Part shown: piece by piece, positions 33,730 through 45,776 of the stretch
How positions within the stretch are numbered: position 1 is the stretch's first letter
Layout of the letters: each line of letters opens with the position of its first letter
Origin: Triticum aestivum
Lineage: Eukaryota; Streptophyta; Magnoliopsida; Poales; Poaceae
DNA length: 64,000 bases
Reading direction: 5' to 3'
NCBI RefSeq assembly: GCF_018294505.1
Contig: NC_057801.1
Coordinates: 196,514,445-196,578,444 of the forward strand
The notes under the pieces: model-generated
Database searches by the model: none
The model's input: the letters and a program-made list of their open reading frames with translations, nothing else
Told to the model about the DNA's origin: nothing
Program-made: the position numbers and the translations under genes

Positions 33730-35265
33730 TGCTATCTCTTGAGCACTGCGTTGGATTTCCCCGAAGAGGAGAGGATGATGCAGCAAAGTAGCGTAAGTAT
33801 TTCCCTCGGTTTTTGGGAACCAAGGTATCAATCCAGTAGGAGACCATGCACAAGTCCCTCGTACCTACACAAAACGATAGCTCCTCACAACCAACGCGAT
33901 TAGGGGTTGTCAATCCCTTCACGGTCACTTACGAGAGTGAGATCTGATAGAGATGATAAATAATATTTTTTGATATTTTTGGTATATAGATGCAAAGTGA
34001 AAAGTAAAAGGCAAAGTAAAGCAAAGCAAGTAATAAAGTAATGGAGATTGATATGATGAGAATAGACCCGGGGGCCATAGGTTTCACTAGTGGCTTCTCT
34101 CAAGAGCATAGATATTCTATGGTGGGTGAACAAATTACTGTTGAGCGATTGATAGAATTGAGCATAATTATGAGTATATCTAGGTATGATCATGTATATA
34201 GGCATCACGTCCGAGACAAGTAGATCGAAACGATTCTGCATCTACTAATATTACTCCACTCATCGACTACTATCCAGCATGCATCTAGAGTATTAAGTTA
34301 AAAACAGAGTAACGCCTTAAGCAAGATGACATGATGTAGAGGGATAAATTCATGCAATATGATAAAAACCCCATCTTGTTATCCTCGATGGCAACAATAC
34401 AATACGTGCCTTGCTGCCCCTTCTATCACTGGGAAAGGACATCGCAAGATTGAACCCAAAGCTAAGCACTTCTCCCATTGCAAGAACTACCAATCTAGTT
34501 GGCCAAACCAAAAGGATAATTTGAAGAGATTTGCAAAGATAACTCAATCATACATAAAAGAATTTAGAGAAGATTCAAATATTGTTCATAGATAAACTGG
34601 ATCATAAACCCACAATTCATCGGTCTCAACAAACACACCGCAAAAAGAAGGTTACATCGAATAGAACTCCACGAGAGAGGGGGAGAACATTGTATTGAGA
34701 TCCAAAAAGAGAGAAGAAGCCATCTAGCTACTAGCTATGGACCCGAAGGTCTGAAGTAAACTACTCACACTTCCGTGGTGGATGCCCCCTCCGGCGGAGC
34801 TCCGGAACAGGCCCCAAGATGGGATCTCGTGGATACAGAAGGTTGCGGAGATGGGATCTCGTGGATACAGAATCGTTTGGGGGTACGTAGGTATATATAG
34901 GAGGAAGGAGTATGTTGGTGGAGCAACAGGGGGCCACGAGGCAAGGGGGCGCACCCTAGGGGGGGCGCCCCCCACCCTCGTGACCGCCTCTGTTACATCT
35001 TGGAGTAGGGTCCAAGTCTCCTGGATCACGTTCTGTGAGAAAATCACGTTCCCGAACGTTTCATTCCGTTTGGACTCCGTTTGATATTTTGTTTCTTCGA
35101 AACAGTGAAATAGGCAAAAAAACAGCAATTCTGGGCTGGGCCTCCGGTTAATAGGTTAGTCCCAAAAATAATATAAAAGTGGAAAATAAAGCCCAATATA
35201 GTCCAAAACAGTAGATAAAGTAGCATGGAGCAATCAAAAATTATAGATACGTTGCAGACGTATCA
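33730..35265 (-). repeat. 3' LTR of the protease-only Athila element (1536 bp)
   Basis: On the minus strand it starts TGATACGTCTGCAACGTATC (35265 leftward) and ends at 33730 with GATAGCA. A purine-rich tract CTTGGGGATGTC abuts it at 35266. Very similar to 39498-41071. Confidence 0.92.
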
Positions 35266-38121
35266 GACATCCCCAAGCTTAATTCCTGCTCGTCCTCGAG
35301 TAGGTAAATGATAAAAAAAAGATTTTTTGATGCGGAGTGATACTTTGGCATAATTTCAATGTAAATCTTCTTAATTGTGATATGAATATTCAGATCCGAA
35401 AGATTCAAGACAAAAGTTCATATTGACATAAAAATAATAATACTTCAAGCATACTAATCAAAGCAATCATGTCTTCTCAAAATAACATGGCCAAAGAAAG
35501 TTCATCGCTACAAAATCATATAGTTAGGCTATGCTTCATTTTTGTCACACAAATATGTTCCCAACTTATATACCCCCGATGACAAGCCAAGCAATTGTTT
35601 CATACTTAAATAATCTCAAACTTTTTCAATCTTCACGCAATACATGAGCGCGAGCCATGGATATAGCACTATGGGTGGAATAGAATATGATGATGGGGAT
35701 TGTGTGGAGAAGACAAAAAAGGAGAAAGTCTCACATTGACGAAGATAATCAACAGGCTATGGAGATGCCCATTAATTGATGTCAACATGAGGGGTAGGGA
35801 TTGCCATGCAACAGATGCACTAGAGCTATGAATGCTCAACAAAAGAAAACTAGTGGGTGTGCATCCAACTCGCTTGGTCATGAAGACCTAGGGCATTTGA
35901 GGAATCCCATCATAGGAATATACAAGCCAATTTCTATAATGAAAAATTCCCACTAGCATGAAAAGACAACTTATGAGACTCACTACATGAAGAACAAGGT
36001 GCTACTTTGAAGCACAATATATGAGACTCACTACATAAAGAACAAGGTGCTACTTTGAAGCACAAGTGTGGAAAAAGAGATAGTAGCATTGCCCCTTTTT
36101 TTTCTTTTGGGCCTTTCTCCTTTTTTTTCTTTGGGCAATGCTCTAACAATGATGATCATCACACTTCTATTGATTACAACATAAGTATTACAACTCGAAA
36201 CTTAGAACAAAATATGACTCTATATGAATGCCTCAGGCGGTGTACCGGGATGGTGCAATGAATCAAGAGTGACACGTATGAAAAATAATGCATGGTGGCT
36301 TTGCCACAAATACGATGTCAACTACATGATCATGCAATGGCAATATGACAAAAGTAATGTATGTCATGATGAAGATGATGGAAGTTGCATGGCAATATAT
36401 CTCGGAATGGCTATGGAAATGCCATGATAGGTAGGTATGGTGGCTGTTTTGAGGAAGATAAAAGGACGTTTATGTGTGATAGAGCGTATCGTATCACGGG
36501 GTTTGGATGCACCAGCGAAGTTTGCACCAACTCTCAAGGTGGGAAAGGGCAATGCACGGTACCGAAGAGGCTAGCAAAAGGCGGAAAGGTGAGAGTGCGT
36601 ATAATCCATGGACTCAACATTAGTCAAAAGAACTCATATACTTATTGCAAAAATTTAGAAGCCATAAAAAATCAAGTACTATGCACATGCTCCTAGGGGG
36701 ATAGATTGGTAGGAAAAGACATCGCTCGTCCCCGACCGCCACTCATAAGGATGCACAAGCCAGGTACACTTCATGTTTCAAATTTGTTACACAACTTTAA
36801 CCATACGTGCATGCTACGGGACTTGCAAACTTCAACACAAGCATTTCTCAAATTCACAATTACCCAACTAGCATGACTTTGATATTATCACCTCCATATC
36901 TCAAAACAATTATAAGCATCAAACTTATCTTAGTATTCAATTCACTCAAAAGAAAGTTTCACATAACTTGAACACCAAGTATATTAATATTAAGCAAATT
37001 AGTATGCTATTAATGACTCTCAAAATAATCTAAGTGAAGCATGAGAGATCAATAGTTTCTTTAAAACAAATCCAGTACCGTGCTCTAAAAGATATAAGTA
37101 AAGCACTAGAGCAAAAATTATCACGCTCAAAAGATATAAGTGAAGTACTATGAGAAAAACTATGAAGCTCAAAAGATATAAGTGAAGCACATAGAGTATT
37201 CTAACAAATTCCAATTCATGTATGGCTCTCTGAAAAGGTGTGTAAAGCAAGGATGATTATGGTAAACTAACAAACAAAGACGCAAATAATACAAGACGCT
37301 CCAAGCAAAACACATATCATGTGGTAAATAAAAATATAGCTCCAAGTAAATTACCGATGGAAGTGGACGAAAGAGGGGATGCCTTCCGGGGCATCCCCAA
37401 GCTTTGACTTTTTGGTGTCCTTGGATTATATTGGGGGTGCCATGGTCATCCCCAAGCTTAGGCTATTGCCACTCCTTGTTCCATAATCCATCAAAAGAAT
37501 TCACTCAAAACTTGAAAACTTCACAACACAAAACTCAATAGAAATCTCGTGAGCTCCGTTAGAGAAAGAAAACAAAAGACTACTTCAAAGTACTGTAATG
37601 AACTCATTATTTATTAATATTGGTGTTAAACCTACTGTATTCCAACTTCTCTATGGATTATAAACTATTTTATTAGCCATAGATTCATCAAAATAAGCAA
37701 ACAACACACACAAAACAGAATCTGTCAAAAACAGAACAGTCTGTAGAAATCTGTAACTAACGCAAACTTCTGGAACTCTAAAAATTCTACAAAAATTGGA
37801 AGTCCTGGAAAAATTGTTTATTGAACAGCAGCAAAAAGAATCAACGCAAAAGCACGTTTCTGTGATTTAAAAAAGTAATATTCGTGTGCGCAAAGTTTCT
37901 GTTTTTCAGCAGAATCAAATCAACTATCATCATAGGTTATCCTATAGGTTCTACTTGGCACAAACACTAATTAAAAGATAAAACCACATCCAAACAGTAG
38001 CTAGATAGATTATTTATTCCTAAACAGAAGCAAAAACAAAAAAACAAAAATAAAATTGGGTTGCCTCCCAACAAGCGCTATCGTTTAACGCCCCTAGCTA
38101 GGCATAAAAGCAAGGATAGAT
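35266..38121 (-). other. Long 3' non-coding region of the protease-only Athila element
   Basis: About 2.8 kb without a gene. It includes the conserved hairpin GGGGATGCC-TTCCGG-GGCATCCCC (37375-37398), three diverged AAAAGATATAAGTGAAG repeats (37080-37190) and the TTGGGTTGCCTCCCAACAAGCGC block (38059-38085). The same blocks occur in the element at 14451-32412. Confidence 0.7.
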
Positions 38122-38973
38122 CTAGGTATTGACATCTTTGGTAGGCAATCCATAAATGGCTCTCATGATAGATTCATATGGTAATTTTATTTTCTTTCTA
38201 GGGAAGTGTTCCATGCCCTTCTTTAATGGGAATTGGAATCGAATATTCCCTTCCTTCATATCAATAATTGCACCAATCGTTCTAAGGAAAGGTCTACCAA
38301 GAATAATAGGACATTAAGGATTGCAATCTATATCAAGAAGGATAAAATCTACGGGCACATAATTCCTATTTGCAACAATAAGAACATCATTAATTCTTCC
38401 GATAGGCTTTTTAATAGTGGAATCCACAAGATGCAAGTTTAGAGAGCAATCATCAAAGTCACGGAAATCTAGGAAATCACACAAAGTTTTGGGAATAGTA
38501 GAGACACTAGCACCCAAATCACACAAAGCATGAAACTCATAATCTTTAATTTTAATTTTAATAGTTGGTTCCCACTCATAGAGTTTTCTAGGGATAGAAA
38601 CTTTCAACTCAAGTTTTTCTTCATAAGATTGCATCAACGCATCAACAATGTGTTCGGTGAAGGCCTTATTTTGACTATAATCATGAGGAGAATCTAGCAC
38701 GGATTGCAACAAGGAAATGCAACAAATTAAAGAGCAATTTTCATAATTAAATTCCTTGAGATCCAAAATAGTGGGCTTAGCAACATCTAGATTTTTATTT
38801 CTTTCAATCCCACTTTCATCAATTTCATCATCAAGATCTAGAAACTCCGAATTCTTAAAACGCCTTCTAGGTAAAGGAAGATCATCTTTAGTTTCATCAA
38901 GATTCATATTGCAAAACAAAGATTTAATGGGGGACACATCAATAACTTTTAGATCTTCATCTTGATTTTTCAT
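38122..38973 (-). pseudogene. Retropepsin (aspartic protease) of the Athila element, one premature stop
   Basis: From the ATG at 38973 the frame encodes an acidic N-terminal region and then a retropepsin: FHALCDLGASVSTIPKTLCD carries the D-L-G-A-S active-site motif of Athila proteases, and LVDSTIKKPIGRINDVLI is the flap region. A TAA at about 38312-38314 interrupts it, after which the same frame continues CPIILGRPFLRTIGAIIDMK, the conserved ILGRPFL motif, to the TAG at 38122-38124. The protease would cut gag precursors; the stop falls before the second conserved motif, so the protein is probably incomplete. Confidence 0.82.
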
Positions 38974-39256
38974 AGGAATTCGGTTTAGCGTCCATCTTAT
39001 TGACTAAGGTAGCTTGCATATCCGAAATTTCGGCGGTCATCTTTTCAAGACGAGCAATTTGGGCTCTTATACCATCAAATTCTTTAGACATATCATCGAG
39101 TTCTTTATTCATATAACTCATAAAACTTTTTTGTTCCTTAAGCTCGTTTCTAAAGGAATTATTATGCTCAAATTGCAAAACCATAAACTTTCTGACATTG
39201 CTTTCAATCTCCTCTAGCCTTTGAAGGTGAAAATCACCAAATCTAGGTAGAGACAT
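38957..39256 (-). CDS. Short coiled-coil gag-like ORF of the Athila element
   Basis: The ATG at 39256 gives about 100 codons beginning MSLPRFGDFHLQRLEEIE, almost entirely heptad-like and charged (NELKEQKSFMSYMNKELDDM, ARLEKMTAEISDMQATLVNK). It lies between the primer-binding site and the protease, overlapping the protease start by 17 bases, where gag would be. The longer frame from 39478 includes the primer-binding region and is unlikely. No capsid or zinc knuckle is seen. Confidence 0.6.
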   Translation of the reverse strand: MSLPRFGDFHLQRLEEIESNVRKFMVLQFEHNNSFRNELKEQKSFMSYMNKELDDMSKEFDGIRAQIARLEKMTAEISDMQATLVNKMDAKPNSYEKSR

Positions 39257-39469
39257 CGCGACAAGCAAGCAAACTAACACACGAGCAAACAAACGGACGA
39301 AGAAAAAGGCAAACGGGGAAGAGAGGAGGAGATTGGGAAAGAGAGGGCGAATAAAACGGCAAGGGTGAAGTGGGGCAGAGGAAAACGAGAAGCAAATGGC
39401 AAATAATGTAATGCGAGAGATAGGGATTGTGATGGGTACTTGGTATGGTTGACTTGCTTGCGTGAGCCT

Positions 39470-39486
39470 CCCCGGCAACGGCGCCA
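39470..39486 (-). other. Primer-binding site, tRNA-Asp type
   Basis: Minus strand TGGCGCCGTTGCCGGGG, about 12 bases inside the 5' LTR edge, as in Athila-lineage elements. Confidence 0.85.
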
Positions 39487-39497
39487 GAAATTCTTCT

Positions 39498-41071
39498 TGC
39501 TACCTCTTGAGCACTGCGTTGGATTTCCCCGAAGAGGAGAGGATGATGCAGCAAAGTAGCGTAAGTATTTCCCTCAGTTTTTGAGAACCAAGGTATCAAT
39601 CCAGTAGGAGACCACGCACAAGTCCCTCGTACCTACACAAAACGATAGCTCCTCGCAACCAACGCGATTAGGGGTTGTCAATCCCTTCACGGTCACTTAC
39701 GAGAGTGAGATCTGATAGAGATGATAAATAATATTTTTTGGTATTTTTGGTATATAGATGCAAAGTGAAAAGTAAAAGGCAAAGTAAAAACCAAGCAAGT
39801 AATAAAGTAATGGAGATTGATATGATGAGAATAGACCCGGGGGCCATATGTTTCACTATTGGCTTCTCTCAAGAGCATAGATATTCTACGGCGGGTGAGC
39901 AAATTACTAATGAGCAATTGATAGAATTGAGCATAATTATGAGTATATCTAGGTATGATCATGTATATAGGCATCACGTCCGAGACAAGTAGATCGAAAC
40001 GATTTTGTACTACTATTACTCCACTCGTAGACCACTATCCAGCATGCATCTAGAGTATTAAGTTAAAAACAGAGTAACGCCTTAAGCAAGATGACATGAT
40101 ATAGAGGGATAAATTCATGCAATATGATAAAAAACCCCATCTTGTTATCCTCGATGGCAACAATACAATACGTGCCTTCCTGCCCCTTCTATCACTGGGA
40201 AAGGACACCGCAAGATTGAACCCAAAGCTAAGCACTTCTCCCATTGCAAGAACTACCAATCTAGTTGGCCAAACAAAATGAATAATTCTAAGAGACTTGC
40301 AAAGATAACTCAATCATACATAAAAGAATTCAGAGAAGATTCAAATATTGTTCATAGATAAACTGGATCATAAACCCACAATTCAACGGTCTCAACAAAC
40401 ATACCACAAAAAGAAGGTTACATCAAATAGATCTCCACGAGAGAGGGGAGAACATTGTATTGAGATCCAAAAATAGAGAAGAAGCCATCTAGCTACTAGC
40501 TATGGACCCGAAGGTCTAAAGTAAACTACTCACACTTCATCGGAGGGGCTATGGTGTTGATGTAGAAGCCCTCCATGGTGGATGCCCCCTCCGGCGGAGC
40601 TCCGGAACAGGCCCCAGGATGGGATCTCGTGGATACAGAAGGTTGCGGCGGTGGATTTAGGTTTTTGGCTCCTGTTCTGATCGTTTGGGGGTACGTAGGT
40701 ATATATAGGAGGAAGGAGTATGTTGGTGGAGCAACAGGGGGCCATGAGGCAGGGGGCGCACCCTAGGGGGGCGCCCCCCACCCTCGTGACCGCCTCTGTT
40801 ACATCTTGGAGTAGGGTCCAAGTCTCCTGGATCACGTTCGGTGAGAAAATCGCGTTCCCGAAGGTTTCATTCCGTTTGGACTCCGTTTGATATTCCGTTT
40901 CTTCAAAACACTGAAATAGGCAAAAAAACAACAATTCTGGGTTGGGCCTCCGGTTAATAGGTTAGTCCCAAAAATAATATAAAAGTGGAAAATAAAGCCC
41001 AATATAGTCCAAAACAGTATATAAAGTAGCATGGAGCAATCAAAAATTATAGATACGTTGGAGACGTATCA
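39498..41071 (-). repeat. 5' LTR of the protease-only Athila element (1574 bp)
   Basis: Minus strand TGATACGTCTCCAACGTATC...GAGGTAGCA. A TATATATACC box lies on the minus strand near 40695. Followed on the plus strand by the duplication atgag (41072-41076). Confidence 0.92.
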
Positions 41072-41076
41072 ATGAG

Positions 41077-41193
41077 TGGTGCTCTCCCCAATGGCTAGTC
41101 GTCCATAGCAAGGCCAGGGATAAGCGTGCCCAAATGGAAGGTGTGCCACACCATCAAGGAAGCTCCAACCTGTTTGAGTACGGGAATCACTGG
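41077..41193 (+). pseudogene. CACTA second ORF, exon 2, second part
   Basis: Continues exon 2 in frame: WCSPQWLVVHSKARDKRA and QMEGVPHHQGSSNLFEYGNH, up to a GT donor at 41194. The PHHQGS motif is characteristic of plant Transposase_24 (Ptta/En/Spm) proteins. Confidence 0.8.
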
Positions 41194-41287
41194 GTATGTG
41201 ATTCGAGCCCTTAATGATTCATGCAATTTCATTCTTCATGCTAGCTTCAGCCCTTTAATTACTAATTTACATGTTCCTCTCTTTTAG

Positions 41288-41811
41288 GTCCATCACAACA
41301 AGAAGGAGGTGCCACCACTATACGGCCTCTATGCCATGGCCCATAGTGCCCCGTTCAAGAAGGCTAAGGCATTCTCCGAGGATGACCTCGATCATCCAGA
41401 GAGGTTCATCAACATCTCCTCCCACAACAATCTCATGAGGTACAGAGACTTTGGGAAGAAGATGAAAGGGGGGACTTCAACCCAAGCCAGAGTCCTTTTG
41501 ATCTTGAGCACGTGATGCTATCTAGTGACGGGAGGAAACATGGCTCGATAGCCATTGGGGATGGACTGATACATTGTCCTAGAAGTCTCATGGAGATCAA
41601 GAAGCGCCAAACGAAGTCTCTTCCTGAGATGAGGCCTCGACCATGGACAATGGAGCTCGCTATCGAGGCTAGAGCCCAGGAGTTTCTGGTGGAGGCAAAC
41701 AGGAAGGCGGCGAAGAGGGAGAGGCAGTTCGAGGAGAGGACGACTAATCTGTTGGAGGCGGAGAGGAACTGGAATGACGCGGGTCACCGGGCCCTATACA
41801 AGCTCCTCGTG
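41288..41811 (+). pseudogene. CACTA second ORF, exon 3
   Basis: After TTTTAG, VHHNKKEVPPLYGLYAMAHS and FSEDDLDHPERFINI continue the protein to GKKMKGG. A one-base shift in a run of G (about 41467-41475) leads to the next frame (DFNPSQSPFDLEHVMLSSDG, GDGLIHCPRSLMEIKKRQ) and a coiled coil (FLVEANRKAAKRERQFEERT), ending at GT 41812. The heptads suggest self-association, as known for the second proteins of CACTA elements. Confidence 0.78.
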
Positions 41812-41903
41812 GTAAGTTTCTCCCACATACTAGTCAAATCATGCACGAAATGTTTGTTTCATTACTAACTAATATGACTAACTCGTGAAAACAAAATGTG
41901 CAG

Positions 41904-41966
41904 TCCGTGTGCGAGAAAACCGGCCAGACCCCTTCGTCGATGCCCAAGATTGGTATAGCGGACACG
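41904..41966 (+). pseudogene. CACTA second ORF, exon 4
   Basis: Between TGTGCAG and GTGAGT lie 63 bases in frame (SVCEKTGQTPSSMPKIGIAD). Confidence 0.65.
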
Positions 41967-42056
41967 GTGAGTTTCATTTGAATGGTCATTAGTTACTACT
42001 ATTCACATTTCAGTTGCATCATGCTAACTAAGCATTGCAAATGATCTTTGGTGCAG

Positions 42057-42061
42057 CACGC
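42057..42061 (+). pseudogene. CACTA second ORF, exon 5, first five bases / target duplication cacgc
   Basis: GTGCAG then CACGC, directly followed by the Tat element LTR. The same CACGC recurs at 51579-51583, after which exon 5 continues. Confidence 0.8.
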
Positions 42062-42968
42062 TGTCGGATTTTGGGTTCGGGCAGACCCTTGAGGTTCGAA
42101 CACTGGGGTGCGCACTGAGATTCAACCCTCTGCCGTCTCGCACCTCGCCAAATCGCTGGGACCTAAACTACTAAACAGAATAGCACAAGAGACACAAGAT
42201 TTATACTGGTTCAGGCCACCATTGTGGTGTAATACCCTACTCCAGTGTGTGGTGTGGTGGATTGCCTCTTGGGCTGATGAGGAACAAAACAAGGAAGAAC
42301 AGCCTCGCGAGGGTCTGTTCTTGGCTGGTGCGATGAAAGGATGAGAGGGGTTCAGTCGCTCTAACTATTGGTTTCTTGATGAGGATCCAGATGCCTCTGC
42401 CCTGGGGGTGGCTAGTCCTATTTATAGGCGAAGGCCCTGGGCCTCTTCCCAAATATTGAGCGGGAAGGGCGCCAACAATTGGCCATTTTGAAGGGGAACA
42501 GCGGGTACACTTATCCTGACTAAAGTTGGTCCTCGCCTGCCAAAGGCTCTGGTGATGACGCCGGTTTGGGCTCCACGATGACTCCCTTCCAGCCTTTGGG
42601 CTGGTCTTGGTCTTGTTGCACCGAAATGGATGCCTTTGCTTGATACTCACGCCTGCGCTTGCTCCCTTTGCACCAAAGAGGAAGGGAGGACACTGCGCGG
42701 GCTGGCGCCCGACTGGCGCCCTTGGTCGTCATGGCTTGCGTCATGGGCACCTCGCGAGGTACCCTGCCTTGAACTCTCCGCCTCCTCATGAGCCAGCCTG
42801 ACGAGGCCGTGCCTGAGGAAGCTCCTTGTTGTCCGCCCCGCGAGGCTTGGCCCCTCGCAAGGGTCTTGAGCTTGCGTTGATGAAGATGGGCTGTGCTGGG
42901 CCTCCTTTGAGCCACGCCGCAGGCCGCAGGCAGGCAAGTCTGGGGACCCCGTTGCCAGAACGCCGACA
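42062..42968 (-). repeat. 3' LTR of Tat element 2 (907 bp)
   Basis: TGTCGGATTTTGG...CGCCGACA. The adjoining 42969-42986 reads GGGCCCGGGGGCTAC on the minus strand, a clear polypurine-type tract. ORFs within (42237-42650, 42520-43026) recur in the other LTR and are not genes. Confidence 0.92.
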
Positions 42969-43244
42969 GTAGCCCCCGGGCCCATGGCGCTCCCGAACTT
43001 GGCCGAGCAGAGAGGCGAAAGGGCAAGTGCGAAGCGTCGCGAGCCCTAACATCCTGCGGCCTTGGGCGTCGCGTGGCGGTTGATTGGACGCGTGCGCCTC
43101 TACAACCGCGCGAGTTGATAAAAGAGCGGTGTCTTCCTTGCCCCCTTTACTTTCTCCAGTTGCTGCTCAGATCCCCTTTCTTGCGCCTCTCCTCTCTGCT
43201 TGCAAAATCTTCGGATCTACTGCGCCTGCGTGCCCTAGCCAGTC

Positions 43245-45776
43245 ATGGCGCCTCGCCAAGCCCCGGCTGGAGCTTGGTACTCGCCTGCCTTGGACCCGCC
43301 AAATGTGTCAGGGGCGAGCCTTGCCCTGGTGCGCCGGATGGTGGAGGCGCAGGGCATCAACGGAATGAAGGCGTTCACGGCCGGCTCTTCTGTCTCTGAG
43401 GTCGGGGGAGCACCTTCTACCCGCTCTTCGTGAGTGCCATCATTGCTGGTCTGGTGCCTCCCTTTTCCGAGTTCTTCTTCTCTATCCTCCACCACTACAA
43501 CATTCAAGCTCTGCACCTCCATCCCAACTCCGTCCTTCTTCTGGCGATCTTCGCCTACTATTGTGAGGCCCATGTTGGGGTGAAGCCCTCGGTGGCCTTG
43601 CTGCGCCACTATTTCTCCCTCCGAACCTCCCATGGTTCCGCCTCCACGTGCGCGAGCTTCGTCGCATATGGAGGAGCCATCGCCATTTCAAACCCTGGGA
43701 AGAGGATTGAGGGCTTCAGGAGCAAGTGGGTCTTGGTGGATGCTGGGCGCATCCATACTTGGCTGATCCTGCCCACGGAGCACCCGGCAAGCTCCGATGA
43801 CTGGTCCCGAGTGGAGCTTCTGGATCCCTACGCGAAGCTGGTGCTGGAGAAGATGGACGCAGATCCGAGGCCGGCCAGCATGGCGGCGGCGAAGCTGACT
43901 GGCGCGTCGCTACTGAGGGAGTTCCTGGAGCATCAACTGGCTCTGCTTCGTCAGTACTCGCTTCCGATGTGGAGGCCTCACTCGAGCCCCGTGGTCTTGG
44001 CCGACGAGGATCTGGCGGCGGTCCTCCAGGCCTTGGTTGGGGGCGACATGGCGAGGCTGGAGGGTGCTCCCACGCCCCTATTCCTTCGCGAGGATTGGGA
44101 GAAGGTAGTGGGGTCCATTCCTGTCTTCAACGGGGACAGGCCCGGGCCCGTGGAGGCTCCAGAGGACCTGGTGGACGTGTCCTCTGACGACTCCAGCAAA
44201 GAGGTGGAGGGAGGGGAGCCGGAAGAGGGGGTTGATTCGGGGGCAGAGTCAAGAGCTCCTCCCCTTCGGCGCAGGTCCCACACTCTCCGCCTCCCCCAGA
44301 GTGACGACGAGGAGGATGAGGATGAGCAGGGGGCGGGAGCCTGCCCCCGATCCCAAAGAAGGACCGGACTGGGTTGGTCCCCCGCGGGTCTGCCCCAGCC
44401 CCGGGGCGATCCGCAGACGCGCCTCCTGCTCCCGGGCCCCTTGAAGCCGACCCTTGCAGCCGGCTTGCAGGCTTTAAGTTCGGCCGGAGGCTGCTCGAGT
44501 CCACCAGCGACGACCTGTAAGTGCCTGCTTCCATCTCGATTATTGCTCTGCCCACGAGATCTGATGTCCATGTCCTTCGGCCAGGCTGGCGCCCGCGGCG
44601 AAGAAGCTGAAGGGAGCTCCTGAGGTCCCATCCGTGGCAGTGCCTCTGCCCGAGAAGGAAGGTGATCGTGACGCACAGGCCTCCCCTGCTCGGGCGTCCT
44701 CACGAGGCTAGGCTGAGCCCGCTAGGGAGAGCTCAGCCCCCTTGACCCAGTTGACTCCCGAGGTGCCCTTGCTTGGTGCTGCCTCCACTGTCGCCGTGGC
44801 GCCGCTGGTTCCGCCTCAGGGCGCAGTGGTCACACAGCCGTTTTCTCCTCCTACTCCACCGACTGCTGCTTCTCTGAATACTGTTCTGGATCGCGCCGTT
44901 GCCGGACTGGACCGCCTGCGGCAGGATCTTCTGGGCGCCGACCCCCGTCTGATGGCTGGGCGTTTGGAGCTGGCTTCTGGCTGGATTCGCTCCGATGCTT
45001 CGATATGGGCGGCGCTGGTCCAGGCCTTGACGGCTTGCGACGAGGAGAAGCAGGCTGTCCGTGAGGCGAAGGTTGCCCGCGATGCTGCCCTGGGGGAGGC
45101 AGCTAGCAACCAAGGTCGCTGTGAGACGCTAGAGAGCGAGCTGAAGGGCCTGCAGAACCAGCTTGCCGAGGAGGCCCGCCTCCGCCAGGAGCAGGAGGAA
45201 AGCATGAAGGTTCGCGAGGCGGCCGTCAAGGACATGGAGGCCAAGCTCAAGAGGTGCCATGGCCGCCTAGGCGTGATGGAGCAAGAGCTAGAGGCGAGGA
45301 AGGTTGAACTGGACGGCAAGGCCCGGGTTCTCGCCGAGGATCGCGTGGCCTTCGCGGATATGGAAGAGAAGGCTCGCATTTCGCTGAAGATGCTCTACGA
45401 GAGCGGCCTTGAGAGCCCGCTGGCCGGCGAGGAGGATGGCCCCGCCAAGCTGCTTCCTTTCCTGGTTCGCGCCCTTAACGACGTCACCCTTGGCCTTGGC
45501 CCTACTGCTAAGGCCGAGGCACGCATCTGGTCTTCTGCAGCGCTGACGCGGGTCTTCACCCACATCTATCTTCGCGACCCCAACATCGACCTCGACAGCC
45601 TGCTGGAGCCAGTGAGCGGCGAGCGTGCCGCTGCTGCTGCTGAGGCCGTGAAAGGTCATGCGGAGGCTCTGCTGGGGAAGTTCCGGGCCTTTAGTACCAG
45701 GCCGAAGCGGAGCGCTGTCGGCCCTGCTGCTCCACAAGGCGAACCTGCTCCACGTGGCTCCCCCGCCGGCAAGTGA
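43245..45776 (+). pseudogene. Antisense ORF of Tat element 2 (putative gypsy-type transposon / Transposase_28-like), frameshifted
   Basis: The ATG at 43245 (MAPRQAPAGAWYSPALDPPN) leads to a frameshift in a G run near 43405, then a long frame with the globular domain (FFFSILHHYNIQALHLHPNS, FAYYCEAHVGVKPSVALLRH, YSLPMWRPHSSPVVL) and an acidic stretch (DEEDEDEQ). Another frameshift near 44330-44400 gives FGRRLLESTSDDL at the exon end (44516). An intron 44517-44584 (GT/AG) is followed by 44585-45776, with one TAG at 44709-44711, then a long coiled coil (EEARLRQEQEESMKVREAAV) and a conserved C-terminal region. Same position, orientation and layout as the antisense gene at 15317-18081: globular head, acidic linker, intron, coiled coil. 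Function unknown. Confidence 0.75.

Larger units (their letters stand above)
33730..41071 (-). mobile_element. Athila-lineage Gypsy element, protease-only derivative
   Basis: LTRs at 33730-35265 (3') and 39498-41071 (5') in reverse orientation, flanked by a perfect duplication atgag (33725-33729 and 41072-41076). The primer-binding site at 39470-39486 matches tRNA-Asp. The only recognisable coding is a coiled-coil ORF (38957-39256) and a retropepsin (38122-38973). No reverse transcriptase, RNase H or integrase is present, so it must be mobilised in trans. It shares the start of its LTR and its 3' blocks with the Athila element at 14451-32412, but the later LTR parts differ, so they are related families, not copies. 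Confidence 0.9.

Noticed and set aside
42237..43052. ORFs in the LTR of Tat element 2
   Set aside because: They recur in the second LTR (50847-51765) and overlap in many frames; LTR sequence, not genes.
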